Below, piece by piece: positions 8,678 to 18,585 of a stretch of DNA of 64,000 bases. Source of the stretch: UBA2040 sp963977135 (lineage in GTDB: Bacteria; Bacteroidota; Bacteroidia; Flavobacteriales_D; Crocinitomicaceae); NCBI GenBank assembly GCA_963977135.1, contig CAXBNN010000004.1:235907-299906 (forward strand), in the 5' to 3' direction. Each line of letters starts with the position of its first letter. The stretch's first letter is position 1. The notes under the pieces were generated by a model. It did no database searches. It worked only from the letters and a program-made list of their open reading frames with translations, and was not told the DNA's origin. Both the position numbers and the translations under genes were made by a program.

Positions 8678-10210
8678 ATGCAAGAAATGATTCTGATTTT
8701 AGATTTCGGATCCCAATATACACAGCTTATAGCACGACGTGTCCGAGAATTAAATGTTTATTGTGAAATACACCCATGGAACAAGTGTCCTGAAATTACC
8801 CCTAACATTAAAGGAGTAATTTTATCTGGCAGCCCTTTTTCTACACGAGATGAAAATTCACCGAAACCGGATTTATCCAAATTAAAAGGACAGTTGCCTT
8901 TATTAGGTGTTTGTTTTGGTGCTCAATATATAGCTCAAAATTTTGGTGGAGAGGTTTTACCTTCAAAAATTCGTGAATATGGCAGAGCAAATTTAGCTCA
9001 TGTTTCTACTGACCATGAGTTGACAAGGGGAATGACTAATGGCAGCCAAGTTTGGATGTCGCATGGTGATACTATAAAAATGGTTCCATCTAACTTTGAA
9101 GTTATTGCGAGCACTGCTGATGTTGAGTTCGCAGGATTTCATATAAAAGGGGAGGAAACTTATGGTATTCAATTTCACCCAGAAGTTTACCATTCTTCAG
9201 AAGGTCAAATATTATTAAAGAATTTCATCGTAGGGATTTGTAAAACTGAACAATCTTGGACGCCAAATTCATTTGTAGAAGAAAGTGTTCAAAATTTAAA
9301 AGACAAAATAGGAGACGACAAAGTAATTCTTGGCCTTTCAGGCGGAGTTGACTCTTCAGTTGCCGCTGTTTTATTGCACAAGGCAATAGGCTCTCATTTA
9401 CATTGTATTTTCGTGAATAACGGTTTACTTCGTAAGAATGAATACGATAGTGTTTTAGAGTCATATAAAGGAATGGGCTTAAATGTAAAAGGCGTTGATG
9501 CAAGTGAAAAATTTTACTCTGCTTTGGCTGGCGTAACTGATCCTGAATTAAAAAGAAAGGCAATAGGCAAAGTTTTCGTTGATGTTTTCGATGAGGAATC
9601 GAAATTGGTCGAAAATGCAAAATGGCTTGGACAAGGTACTATCTATCCAGATGTTATTGAATCGGTTTCAGGAACAGGTGGACCTTCTCAAACAATAAAA
9701 TCACATCACAATGTTGGTGGATTGCCAGATTACATGAAATTATCAGTTGTTGAGCCTTTGCGTTTACTTTTTAAAGACGAGGTGAGACGCATCGGTCACT
9801 CCTTAAAAATCGATCCTAAAATATTAGGAAGGCACCCTTTCCCCGGACCAGGTCTAGGGATTCGAATTTTAGGAGATGTTACAAAAGAAAAGGTCAAAAT
9901 ACTACAAGATGTTGATCACATTTTTATCCAAGGTTTAAAAGATGATGGCTTGTATGATGATGTTTGGCAGGCTGGGGCTATTTTCCTCCCAATTCAATCC
10001 GTAGGTGTGATGGGTGATGAAAGAACTTACGAAAATGCGGTTGCTTTAAGAGCTGTTAGTTCCACAGATGGAATGACCGCAGACTGGTGCCATTTGCCTT
10101 ACGAATTCTTAGCGAAGATTTCGAACAAAATTATAAACCAAGTAAAAGGTATAAACAGAGTTACTTACGATATAAGTTCTAAACCACCAGCAACCATTGA
10201 GTGGGAATAG
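8678..10210 (+). CDS. guaA: GMP synthase (glutamine-hydrolysing)
   Basis: GuaA aminates XMP to GMP using glutamine and ATP, the last step of guanine nucleotide synthesis. The N-terminal class I glutamine amidotransferase domain shows ILILDFGSQYTQLIARRV, the nucleophile elbow GVCFGAQ and the catalytic histidine region GIQFHPEV. The ATP-pyrophosphatase domain starts with the P-loop LGLSGGVDSS, and the C-terminal dimerisation domain has HPFPGPGLGIR and ends PPATIEWE. From ATG 8678 the length is 510 residues, normal for the family. A GTG at 8651 would add nine residues, but it lies upstream of the TATCTTTG box and so could not be transcribed from it. ATG 8687 (MILILDFG) is a second possibility. 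The LysM gene follows after 44 bases. Confidence 0.96.
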   Translation: MQEMILILDFGSQYTQLIARRVRELNVYCEIHPWNKCPEITPNIKGVILSGSPFSTRDENSPKPDLSKLKGQLPLLGVCFGAQYIAQNFGGEVLPSKIREYGRANLAHVSTDHELTRGMTNGSQVWMSHGDTIKMVPSNFEVIASTADVEFAGFHIKGEETYGIQFHPEVYHSSEGQILLKNFIVGICKTEQSWTPNSFVEESVQNLKDKIGDDKVILGLSGGVDSSVAAVLLHKAIGSHLHCIFVNNGLLRKNEYDSVLESYKGMGLNVKGVDASEKFYSALAGVTDPELKRKAIGKVFVDVFDEESKLVENAKWLGQGTIYPDVIESVSGTGGPSQTIKSHHNVGGLPDYMKLSVVEPLRLLFKDEVRRIGHSLKIDPKILGRHPFPGPGLGIRILGDVTKEKVKILQDVDHIFIQGLKDDGLYDDVWQAGAIFLPIQSVGVMGDERTYENAVALRAVSSTDGMTADWCHLPYEFLAKISNKIINQVKGINRVTYDISSKPPATIEWE

Positions 10211-10254
10211 TTTGGCATGAGCCTTGCTCTAATGAAATAAAAATTAAAACAAAA

Positions 10255-12027
10255 ATGAAGGTAACTTTACTTTTTTCTTTCCTGTTTGTAAGTCTATTGT
10301 CATACTCTCAGCCGGAAAATGCTCAAATTCAAGTCATTGATGGCAAACGCTATTATGTGCATTTTGTTCAAGGTGGAAATACTCTATATGGAATTCACAA
10401 TCTTTACAAAGTACCCGTAGAGGATATCGTTGCAGCAAACCCTGAAACAGCTAGTGGACTAAAAGAGGGGCAAAGAATTTTAATTCCTATAAAAGGAGTT
10501 GAAAGTTTACCTGAAAATTTAGTTCTACATACTGTAGTGTCAAAAGAAACATTATACGGAATATCTAAAAAATATGATGTAACTATTGATCGTTTAGTAG
10601 AATTAAATCCTGGAATTGAAACAGGTTTAAATGAAGGTCAAGAAATTAAAATTCCGGTTAAAATGCCCGTTGGAAAAGGGGAACCTTTAAAAGTTCAACA
10701 AAAAGAATTTAAAATATCCTTTACTGATTCAATAGTCAAACATACTGTTCTAAAAGGAGAAACACTTTATAGCATTTCGAAGCGATTTATGGTTCCTGAG
10801 TCTGAAATAAGACGGGCAAATACCATGAAAAATGATAAAATTCGCCCAGGTGATGTTTTAAACATTCCTATTAAAAAAGAGCGAATCGAAAAGGTTGAAA
10901 TAAGAAAGATTGAATCGATAAAACCAAAGACTGGTTTTGATGGAAAAGCGCCAATTATAGACTCCCTTCTTTTATTCAAGAAAAAAGAGAAATATAATGT
11001 TGCTGTTTTAATGCCTTTGTTCTTAGACAAGCCTGAGGGATACAATCCGAAAATTTCCGATATGGCTGCTGAATTTTATATGGGCGTAAAAGCGGCATTG
11101 GATTCACTAGATCGTATGGGATTGAAAGCAAAAGTTTACATCCATGATTCCCAAAATGATTCAACTGCGGTCATGGAATTACTTAAAAAGCCAGAATTTG
11201 AAAAAGTAGATTTAATAATTGGTCCATTCTATGGATCAAATTCTGAATATGTTGCTAATTGGTGCAGAGCGCGAGGGGTAAGAATGGTTTGTCCGTTTGC
11301 GACCAATTATGAAATACTCCGTGATAATCCGTTTATTTATGAGGCGGTTACTTCAGAGGTAACCCTAAGTGAAGGATTGGCTAAACATCTTTTGCGAAAT
11401 TTTGGAGAGGAACAAGTAATCCTAGTTAAACCTACAGATCCACAGGATATGAATTCCTATGACGCATTTAGAAATGCGTATATACGTGATACAACTAGAA
11501 CAAAAGGTCCAAAATTAATGGAAACCACTTTTGAGGATTTCTCGACATTTATTAAATCAGATGTAAACACACACATAGTTTATCTTACAAACGACAAAGC
11601 TCAAGCCATGGAGTTTGTCAATAACGTAAATAAATCCGGATACAAATCAGGTACAGGAAAAATTACAATCTACGGAACGAAAGATTGGGCTAACTTTTCT
11701 AATGTTTCTGCAGCATATAAAAATAAATTCAATTTTCAATTCGCAACTTCTTTTGATTTAAATTATGAGAATGAAAGAACCAAAAACTTTCATAAAAAAT
11801 TTAGAACTGCTTACTCTGCAGATCTAACTAAGATGGCAATACAAGGATTTGATGTAACACTTTATTTTTGCCAAACACTTTTATTGCAGAAAAAACCATC
11901 CTCTGGATTGATGAATAAGATTAAAATGGAGCAAAAAGGTCTTGGAAATGGTTATGAAAACACCAATTGCATAATTGTCCGTCAGGTAGATTATGAATTA
12001 ATTAAAGTTGCTGAGATTAATGACTAA
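10255..12027 (+). CDS. LysM-repeat protein with periplasmic-binding-like domain
   Basis: This secreted protein of about 590 residues has a signal peptide (MKVTLLFSFLFVSLLSYSQ) and then three LysM peptidoglycan-binding repeats: YVHFVQGGNTLYGIHNLYKV, HTVVSKETLYGISKKYDV and HTVLKGETLYSISKRFMV, each closed by a G..I.IP or G.VLNIPIK segment. From about residue 240 the protein resembles a type I periplasmic-binding/receptor fold (YNVAVLMPLFLD; VDLIIGPFYGSNSEYVA; VYLTNDKAQAMEFVNNV), the fold of branched amino-acid binding proteins. It probably binds cell wall in the periplasm; the ligand is unknown. The start is ATG 10255, since the signal peptide begins there; the longer frame from 10201 overlaps guaA. 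Its last 8 bases overlap hemF. The LysM plus binding-fold layout is, as I recall, seen elsewhere in Bacteroidota. Confidence 0.87.
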   Translation: MKVTLLFSFLFVSLLSYSQPENAQIQVIDGKRYYVHFVQGGNTLYGIHNLYKVPVEDIVAANPETASGLKEGQRILIPIKGVESLPENLVLHTVVSKETLYGISKKYDVTIDRLVELNPGIETGLNEGQEIKIPVKMPVGKGEPLKVQQKEFKISFTDSIVKHTVLKGETLYSISKRFMVPESEIRRANTMKNDKIRPGDVLNIPIKKERIEKVEIRKIESIKPKTGFDGKAPIIDSLLLFKKKEKYNVAVLMPLFLDKPEGYNPKISDMAAEFYMGVKAALDSLDRMGLKAKVYIHDSQNDSTAVMELLKKPEFEKVDLIIGPFYGSNSEYVANWCRARGVRMVCPFATNYEILRDNPFIYEAVTSEVTLSEGLAKHLLRNFGEEQVILVKPTDPQDMNSYDAFRNAYIRDTTRTKGPKLMETTFEDFSTFIKSDVNTHIVYLTNDKAQAMEFVNNVNKSGYKSGTGKITIYGTKDWANFSNVSAAYKNKFNFQFATSFDLNYENERTKNFHKKFRTAYSADLTKMAIQGFDVTLYFCQTLLLQKKPSSGLMNKIKMEQKGLGNGYENTNCIIVRQVDYELIKVAEIND

Positions 12028-12922
12028 AGAACAAATCAGCCAGCGATTTGAGGAATTGCAAGCAAAAATAGTTCGTGATTTAGAAAGTCTTGATGGCAAG
12101 ATAAAGTTTACCACCGACCTGTGGAAAAGAGAAGAAGGTGGAGGCGGAGCTACTAAAGTCGGAGCAAATGGCAATGTCATTGAAAAGGGTGGTGTTGCAT
12201 TCTCTGCAGTTCATGGAGAAGTTACTGAAGTCATGAAAAGACAATTAAACCTGGATGGCGACGACTTTTTTGCTACTGGGGTTTCAATTGTACTTCACCC
12301 GAATAATCCTTTCGTTCCAATCATTCACATGAATGTTCGATATTTCGAATTAAATGACGGAACTTATTGGTACGGCGGCGGTATAGATTTAACACCCCAT
12401 TACATCGATGAACAAATGGCCAAACAATTTCATATTCGTTTGGAAAGAATTTGCGCCAAATACAACAAAGATTTCTTCCCTAAATTTAAAGCTCAAGCTG
12501 ACGATTATTTTTTTATTCCTCATAGAAATGAAACAAGGGGTATTGGAGGAATATTCTTTGACCATTTGGATGAAAAATGTGGCATATCAAAAAATGATAT
12601 TTTCAACTTTTGCATTCAACTAGGTGAAGATTTTCCGTCTATATATTCTGAGCAAGTTTTATCGGGAAAAGATATTGCGTTTGACGAGTTAAATATTGAA
12701 TGGAGAAATCATCGGAGAGGGCGATACGTGGAGTTCAACTTAGTAAATGATAGAGGTACAAAATTTGGGCTTTTTTCAGGTGGAAGAACAGAATCAATTT
12801 TGATGAGTTTGCCTCCAACTGCTCAATGGACGTATTGTCATCCAATAAAAGAAAAGTCAAAAGAACAACAAACATTATACAAATTAAAAAAAGGAATTGA
12901 TTGGCTTTCTCTCGGAGGATAA
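12020..12922 (+). CDS. hemF: Oxygen-dependent coproporphyrinogen III oxidase
   Basis: HemF decarboxylates coproporphyrinogen III to protoporphyrinogen IX with O2 in heme synthesis; it is cytosolic and homodimeric. The 300-residue length suits the family. Recognisable blocks: NGNVIEKGGVAFSAVHGE, PFVPIIHMNVRYFE, WYGGGIDLTPHY, DDYFFIPHRNETRGIGGIFFDH and the signature RRGRYVEFNLVNDRGTKFGL followed by SGGRTESILMSLPP. The chosen ATG at 12020 overlaps the preceding stop (ATGACTAA) and gives a conventional N-terminus; a TTG at 12008 would add four residues. The enzyme implies aerobic growth. hemB lies 47 kb away in the same window. Confidence 0.95.
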   Translation: MTKEQISQRFEELQAKIVRDLESLDGKIKFTTDLWKREEGGGGATKVGANGNVIEKGGVAFSAVHGEVTEVMKRQLNLDGDDFFATGVSIVLHPNNPFVPIIHMNVRYFELNDGTYWYGGGIDLTPHYIDEQMAKQFHIRLERICAKYNKDFFPKFKAQADDYFFIPHRNETRGIGGIFFDHLDEKCGISKNDIFNFCIQLGEDFPSIYSEQVLSGKDIAFDELNIEWRNHRRGRYVEFNLVNDRGTKFGLFSGGRTESILMSLPPTAQWTYCHPIKEKSKEQQTLYKLKKGIDWLSLGG

Positions 12923-12990
12923 TAAAAACTGCCATATCACGCAACTATCTACACTATTTTACGTCCAATGATTATATTTTAAATTACTTA

Positions 12991-15621
12991 ATGAAAACAC
13001 TTCTTATTCTTGCTTTATCGGTTTTGTTTACCATCTCAAATAATAGCGCATTCAGTCAGTCCGTCACAATGTCAAATACGGCTCTTAATCAATGCTCTGG
13101 CACTCTGCTTGACCCAGGTGGAAACAGTGATTATCCGAACAGCAATGCTACAACCACAACTATCTGCCCTGTTGTAGCAGGAGCTTTTGTGCGTTTGAAC
13201 TTTACATTCATCAATACAGAAGCGATTTTTGATAACCTTACAATTCATGACGGTAATACAATTGCTGGTCCGGTAATTGGTGTTTTTAGTGGGATTTTAG
13301 GACCATTTATTATTCAAGCAACCAATCCTTCTGGATGTTTAACCTTAGTGTTTTCATCAGATGCAACTTTCACCTCCCTTGGATTTAGCGCGAATATCAA
13401 TTGTGCTTTACCATGTCAGCCAGTTTTGGCCCAGGCAACATCAACAAGCCCGGTCAGTGTAGGTGGATTCATTGATATTTGTACTGGCACAACAGTATCT
13501 ATGAATGGTAACGGAAATTATCCTTCACCAGTTCCAGTCTATCCTCAATCTGATGCTACTTCAACTTTTCAATGGAATTTCGGTGATCTCGCGGGTTCAA
13601 CGACGCAAAACACAAGCCATCAATACAACAGATCGGGGATATATGATTTAGACTTAACTGTAACTGACATAAATGGATGCCCTAGTACAAATGACATTGG
13701 ATTAAAAGTAAGAGTTTCTGATGATCCAAGTTTTGTTGGAACAGTCGCAGCTAGTAATAATATTTGTCTTGGTGAATCAAATGACCTTTCAGGATTTGCA
13801 TTCCCAACTGAATTAGAATATTTCTGTGAATCGTCTGCTCCTCAGGATGTTTTGATTCCAGATGGAATTGGAGCTCCTTACTCGACAACACTCAGTTTGG
13901 ATTGTTTTGCTCCTGGCGCTGCCGTTGCCGCGGCCTCAGATATATCTTCAATTTGTTTTGATATAGAACACTCTTATTTACACGATTTAGAAATTACAAT
14001 TACTTGCCCAAATGGGACTTCTATTTCACTTTATGACCCAAATGCAACGGGAGTTGCTCCAATAAATTCTGTTCAACTCGGAGAACCTGTAGATAATGAT
14101 TTATCGGCCACTTTTGGTACTCCCTATAGTTATTGCTTTAATATGTCCGCTGCCAACAATTGGTTTGATGTAGCCGAAGGAAATGTTGGACCAGTGCCAA
14201 CACATAGTTATATTGATAACGACGCAACACCTGTAATAGGAGCAATGTACATTCCTGCTGGAGATTACCTGCCAACACAATCATTCGGGAATTTAGTTGG
14301 CTGCCCTCTAAATGGTGATTGGACGATTACTATTATTGATCAACTTGCGATGGATAATGGAGTTGTTTTCGATATATCAATGGATTTCAATCCAACATTG
14401 TATTCAACTACAAATAACTACACGCCAAGTATTGCCGCAAGCTGGGTTGCTGACCCAACCATAACTGCTACAAACGCGAATATTATTACCGTGACACCTG
14501 TTACTGTTGGAAATAAATGCTATACCTACGAAGCGACAGATGAATTTGGATGTGTTTTTGATACAACAATTTGTTTTGATGTATTCCCAGCAGATAATGG
14601 TACTTTCAATTATGCTCAAGCATCATACTGTACAAATAATCCAAATCCCACTCCAACCATTACCGGGACTCCAGGAGGTGTTTTCAACGCAACTAATGGA
14701 TTAATAATCGATGCTGTAACAGGAACGATAAATTTAGCTTTAGCTTTACCTGGCACATACGATATTACTTATTTAACACCAGGCTTAACTGGATGTCCTG
14801 TTAGTTCCACTGTGACCATAGACATTAATACAGCAACTGTCGATTTTTCAGCAATGAATACAGGAGGCTGTGCTCCATTAACAACTAGTTTTACTAATCT
14901 TTCTTTAAATTCAGTAAATTGTGTTTGGAACTTCGGTGATGGATCTAGTGGATCAGGATGTGGACCAACAAATCACATTTACAGCACTTCAGGCACTTTT
15001 AGTCCTCAATTAACGATAACAGATAATAATGGTTGTATTGCATCTATTACTCTGACAAATCTAGTCGTAGTAGACTCAGACCCAATTGCAAGTTTTGTTA
15101 CGAATCCTGAAGCAATTCCTTCAACAGATCAAACTGTGATTTTAAATAACACCTCCCTAGGTGCAACGAGTTATAGTTGGTTGTTCGCGGATAACACCAC
15201 TTCAAATGCAACATCTCCAATCTTAAATTTAAATTTACAAGAAGGCGAAGAATTCTTAGTTAAACTATATGCATTTTCTGCAGCAGGATGCGCTGACTCG
15301 ACCCTTCAATTTTTAAGTATAACTCCAGATCTAGTTTTCTATGTGCCGAACTCCTTCACACCTAATTTTGATGAGTACAATACGACGTTTAAACCAATAA
15401 TGACTGAAGGATTAAGAAGAGATTCCTATAATTTGAGAATATTTGACCGTTGGGGACAGTTGGTTTTCCATTCACAAGACATTAATATCGGGTGGGACGG
15501 AACATATCTCGGTTCAGGAAAAATAGCTCAAGATGGAGCTTACACCTATCAAATTGACTTTTTAATCAACAATGTTGATGAACGAAAGAGTTATCAAGGA
15601 CATGTAAATCTTATCAGATAA
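12991..15621 (+). CDS. Large secreted CUB/PKD/P-domain protein with T9SS type B sorting domain
   Basis: The 876-residue product starts with a signal peptide (MKTLLILALSVLFTISNNSAFSQ); the frame opens upstream at 12901, but the signal peptide fixes ATG 12991. Domains in order: a CUB-like module (about 24-140, paired cysteines, LTIHDGN); a PKD module (about 180-235, FQWNFGDLAGST); a proprotein-convertase P-like domain (about 265-470, ISSICFDIEHSYLHDLEITI, LNGDWTITIID); a Cys-containing linker; PKD modules near 625-690 (CVWNFGDGSSG) and 700-760; and a C-terminal CHU_C/type B sorting domain (FYVPNSFTPNFDEYN, LRIFDRWGQLVF, GAYTYQIDF). It should be exported by Sec and then T9SS and act at the surface, probably in adhesion or gliding; no catalytic domain is seen. 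A strong terminator follows. Confidence 0.9.
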   Translation: MKTLLILALSVLFTISNNSAFSQSVTMSNTALNQCSGTLLDPGGNSDYPNSNATTTTICPVVAGAFVRLNFTFINTEAIFDNLTIHDGNTIAGPVIGVFSGILGPFIIQATNPSGCLTLVFSSDATFTSLGFSANINCALPCQPVLAQATSTSPVSVGGFIDICTGTTVSMNGNGNYPSPVPVYPQSDATSTFQWNFGDLAGSTTQNTSHQYNRSGIYDLDLTVTDINGCPSTNDIGLKVRVSDDPSFVGTVAASNNICLGESNDLSGFAFPTELEYFCESSAPQDVLIPDGIGAPYSTTLSLDCFAPGAAVAAASDISSICFDIEHSYLHDLEITITCPNGTSISLYDPNATGVAPINSVQLGEPVDNDLSATFGTPYSYCFNMSAANNWFDVAEGNVGPVPTHSYIDNDATPVIGAMYIPAGDYLPTQSFGNLVGCPLNGDWTITIIDQLAMDNGVVFDISMDFNPTLYSTTNNYTPSIAASWVADPTITATNANIITVTPVTVGNKCYTYEATDEFGCVFDTTICFDVFPADNGTFNYAQASYCTNNPNPTPTITGTPGGVFNATNGLIIDAVTGTINLALALPGTYDITYLTPGLTGCPVSSTVTIDINTATVDFSAMNTGGCAPLTTSFTNLSLNSVNCVWNFGDGSSGSGCGPTNHIYSTSGTFSPQLTITDNNGCIASITLTNLVVVDSDPIASFVTNPEAIPSTDQTVILNNTSLGATSYSWLFADNTTSNATSPILNLNLQEGEEFLVKLYAFSAAGCADSTLQFLSITPDLVFYVPNSFTPNFDEYNTTFKPIMTEGLRRDSYNLRIFDRWGQLVFHSQDINIGWDGTYLGSGKIAQDGAYTYQIDFLINNVDERKSYQGHVNLIR

Positions 15622-15628
15622 GGTATTT

Positions 15629-15657
15629 AAGGGACAATTTAGTTGTCCCTTTTTTTT
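15629..15657 (+). terminator. Intrinsic terminator after the type B-sorted protein gene
   Basis: Perfect stem AAGGGACAA / TTGTCCCTT with a 5-base loop (TTTAG), running directly into eight T residues. It starts 7 bases after the stop codon and separates this gene from carB. Confidence 0.9.
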
Positions 15658-15705
15658 GTGCAAAACTCATGATAAAAACCTCAAGGCTCCTCGATAACTT
15701 ATTTG

Positions 15706-15713
15706 TAAATTTG
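15706..15713 (+). promoter_or_regulatory. Candidate carB promoter (-7 box)
   Basis: TAAATTTG matches TAnnTTTG exactly, 52 bases before the carB ATG and after the preceding terminator. No obvious TTTG -33 box. The predicted leader of about 45 bases shows no clear hairpin. Confidence 0.45.
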
Positions 15714-15765
15714 TCCTCAATTTGAAACGAATAGTCATAAATTGAAACACAAAAAGAGCTGAAAC

Positions 15766-18582
15766 ATGCCTAAAAACAACTCCCTCAAGTCTATTTTAAT
15801 TATCGGAAGCGGTCCAATCGTTATTGGTCAAGCATGTGAATTTGATTACGCAGGCTCACAAGCGGCAAGATCTCTTCGTGAAGAAGGAATAGAAGTTACA
15901 CTTATCAATTCGAATCCAGCAACAATTATGACCGATAAGGTTATAGCTGATAACGTTTACTTGCTTCCCTTGGAACCAGAAAGTATTTTAGAAATACTTT
16001 CAAAACATAAGATTGATGCAGTTTTGCCAACTATGGGTGGGCAAACGGCATTGAACCTATGTATCCAATGTGATGAAATGGGAATATGGGAAGACCATGG
16101 AGTAGCATTAATAGGAGTAGATATAGCGGCAATTGAAGTTACTGAAAACAGAGAAGCTTTCCGAAACTTGATGACTGAAATTGGTGTGCCAATGGCACCC
16201 CAACTTACTGCAAAATCTTTTCTTGAAGGTAAGGAAATCGCTCAAGATTTTGGCTTTCCTCTTTGTATCCGACCTTCTTATACTTTAGGGGGTTCTGGAG
16301 CAGCAATTGTATACGATCCAAAAGAATTCGATACATTACTTGAAAGAGGACTTCATTTGTCTCCTATCCATGAAGTAATGATTGATAAAGCTCTTTTAGG
16401 TTGGAAAGAATATGAATTAGAGCTTTTGCGTGATGCTAATGATAATGTAATTATTATTTGCTCGATAGAGAATTTCGATCCAATGGGTATTCATACTGGC
16501 GACTCCATAACAGTGGCGCCGGCAATGACATTGTCAGATGCTACGTATCAGAGAATGCGTGACATGGCCATAATGATGATGCGTTCAATAGGAAATTTTG
16601 CTGGAGGATGTAATGTGCAATTTGCTGTTTCTCCTGATGAAAAAGAAGATATTATCGCCATTGAAATTAATCCTCGAGTTTCGCGATCATCTGCTTTAGC
16701 GTCAAAAGCTACAGGATATCCAATTGCGAAAATCGCTTCTAAATTAGCTATAGGCTATCATTTGGATGAGCTGAGTAACCAAATTACGAAAACAACATCT
16801 GCACTTTTCGAACCGACTTTAGATTATGTAATTGTGAAAATTCCACGATGGAATTTCAACAAATTCCCAGGTACAAACAGAAACTTGGGACTACAAATGA
16901 AGTCTGTAGGTGAAGTGATGGGTATTGGAAGATCGTTCCAAGAAGCGCTTCAAAAAGCTTGTCAATCCTTAGAAATTAATAGAAATGGGCTAGGAGCTGA
17001 CGGCAAGGAAATGACTAACCAAGATGATATCCTTCATAGTCTTGAAAATCCTAGTTGGAATCGCCTGTTCCACATTTATGACGCTATAAAACTTGGTATT
17101 CCTTTCAAAACTATTGTCGAAAAAACGAAAATCGATATTTGGTTTTTGAAGCAAATCGAAGATTTAATAAAACTTGAAAATAAAATTGGCAAGCACCATT
17201 TAGAAAATATCCCTAAAGATTTGCTTTTCGAAGCTAAACAAAAAGGATATGCAGATAGACAAATTGCTCATGTATTAAGATGCTTAGAATCTGAGGTTTA
17301 CACCAAAAGAGAAGAGATGGGCATTAATCGTGTTTACAAATTAGTAGATACTTGTGCTGCTGAATTTGATGCAAAGACTCCATATTACTATTCAACTTTT
17401 GAACTAGAAAACGAAAGCATTGTTTCTGACAAAAAGAAAATTGTTGTTCTAGGTTCAGGCCCGAACAGAATTGGACAAGGAATTGAATTTGATTATTCAT
17501 GCGTACATGGTGTCCTAGCAGCTAAGGAGTGTGGTTATGAGACGATCATGATTAATTGCAATCCAGAAACAGTATCAACAGATTTCGATACAGCTGACAA
17601 ATTATACTTTGAACCAGTTTTCTGGGAACATATTTACGATATTATCAAGCATGAAAAACCTGAAGGTGTAATCGTGCAATTAGGTGGACAAACAGCCTTA
17701 AAACTTGCTGAAAAATTAGATCGTTACGGGATAAAAATAATGGGGACTTCCTATGAGGCTTTGGATTTAGCTGAAGATAGAGGTCGTTTCTCGAAACTAC
17801 TTGCGAAAAACAATATTCCTTTCCCAAAATATGGTGTTGTGGAAAGCGCTGAGCAAGCCATAGAATTGTCTGAAGAACTTGGATTCCCTTTACTTGTAAG
17901 ACCATCCTATGTATTAGGAGGTCAGAAGATGAAAATTGTCATCAACAAGGAAGAATTAGAGCATCATGTTGTTGACATCATCAATGAAATGGGAAATAAC
18001 CAAATTCTTTTGGATCACTTTATTGGTGGAGCAATTGAGGCTGAGGCAGATGCTATTTGTGATGGAAAAGACGTTTACATTATCGGTGTAATGCAACATA
18101 TTGAACCAGCAGGTATTCACTCTGGAGACTCGTATGCGGTGCTACCTCCTTATAATTTGGGAGATTTCGTAATGCAGCAAATCGAAGATATCACAAGGAA
18201 AATTGCAGTAGAATTAAAAACCGTTGGTTTAATGAACATTCAATTTGCGATTAAAGATGATAAAGTCTATGTAATTGAAGCCAATCCAAGAGCATCGCGA
18301 ACTGTTCCTTTTATCGCGAAAGCTTATGATGAGCCATATGTAAATTATGCAACTAAGGTAATGTTAGGTGAAAAGAAAATAAAAGATTTTAATTTCAATC
18401 CTCGAAAAGAAGGTTATGCGATTAAAATCCCAGTTTTCTCTTATGAAAAATTTCCTGATGTCAAAAAAGAATTAGGGCCTGAGATGAAATCTACTGGTGA
18501 AGCGATTCGTTTTATAAAAAATTTAAAAGACCCATTCTTTACGAAAATTTACAACGAACGAAACATGCACCTTTCAAAATAA
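15766..18582 (+). CDS. carB: Carbamoyl-phosphate synthase large subunit (short form)
   Basis: CarB makes carbamoyl phosphate for arginine and pyrimidine synthesis, using ammonia passed from CarA. Two homologous halves are visible: the first begins IGSGPIVIGQACEFDYAGSQA with ATP-grasp blocks RPSYTLGGSGAAI and IEINPRVSRSSALASKATGYPIA; the second begins LGSGPNRIGQGIEFDYSCVHG with RPSYVLGGQKMKIV and IEANPRASRTVPFIAKA. The protein is 938 residues, about 135 shorter than the E. coli enzyme: it ends just after GPEMKSTGEAIRF, so the C-terminal MGS-like allosteric domain is absent. I recall flavobacterial CarB proteins of about 950 residues, so this is probably lineage-typical rather than a truncation. 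carA is not in the window. A DUF4834 gene follows after 3 bases. Confidence 0.95.
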   Translation: MPKNNSLKSILIIGSGPIVIGQACEFDYAGSQAARSLREEGIEVTLINSNPATIMTDKVIADNVYLLPLEPESILEILSKHKIDAVLPTMGGQTALNLCIQCDEMGIWEDHGVALIGVDIAAIEVTENREAFRNLMTEIGVPMAPQLTAKSFLEGKEIAQDFGFPLCIRPSYTLGGSGAAIVYDPKEFDTLLERGLHLSPIHEVMIDKALLGWKEYELELLRDANDNVIIICSIENFDPMGIHTGDSITVAPAMTLSDATYQRMRDMAIMMMRSIGNFAGGCNVQFAVSPDEKEDIIAIEINPRVSRSSALASKATGYPIAKIASKLAIGYHLDELSNQITKTTSALFEPTLDYVIVKIPRWNFNKFPGTNRNLGLQMKSVGEVMGIGRSFQEALQKACQSLEINRNGLGADGKEMTNQDDILHSLENPSWNRLFHIYDAIKLGIPFKTIVEKTKIDIWFLKQIEDLIKLENKIGKHHLENIPKDLLFEAKQKGYADRQIAHVLRCLESEVYTKREEMGINRVYKLVDTCAAEFDAKTPYYYSTFELENESIVSDKKKIVVLGSGPNRIGQGIEFDYSCVHGVLAAKECGYETIMINCNPETVSTDFDTADKLYFEPVFWEHIYDIIKHEKPEGVIVQLGGQTALKLAEKLDRYGIKIMGTSYEALDLAEDRGRFSKLLAKNNIPFPKYGVVESAEQAIELSEELGFPLLVRPSYVLGGQKMKIVINKEELEHHVVDIINEMGNNQILLDHFIGGAIEAEADAICDGKDVYIIGVMQHIEPAGIHSGDSYAVLPPYNLGDFVMQQIEDITRKIAVELKTVGLMNIQFAIKDDKVYVIEANPRASRTVPFIAKAYDEPYVNYATKVMLGEKKIKDFNFNPRKEGYAIKIPVFSYEKFPDVKKELGPEMKSTGEAIRFIKNLKDPFFTKIYNERNMHLSK

Positions 18583-18585
18583 ACC

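Noticed and set aside
9225..9620. 131-codon open frame antisense to guaA
   Set aside because: Fully inside the conserved GuaA catalytic region; its His/Leu/Gln-rich composition is typical of a shadow frame.
12008..12019. TTG start of hemF at 12008
   Set aside because: ATG 12020 overlaps the preceding stop in the usual ATGACTAA manner and gives a normal HemF N-terminus.
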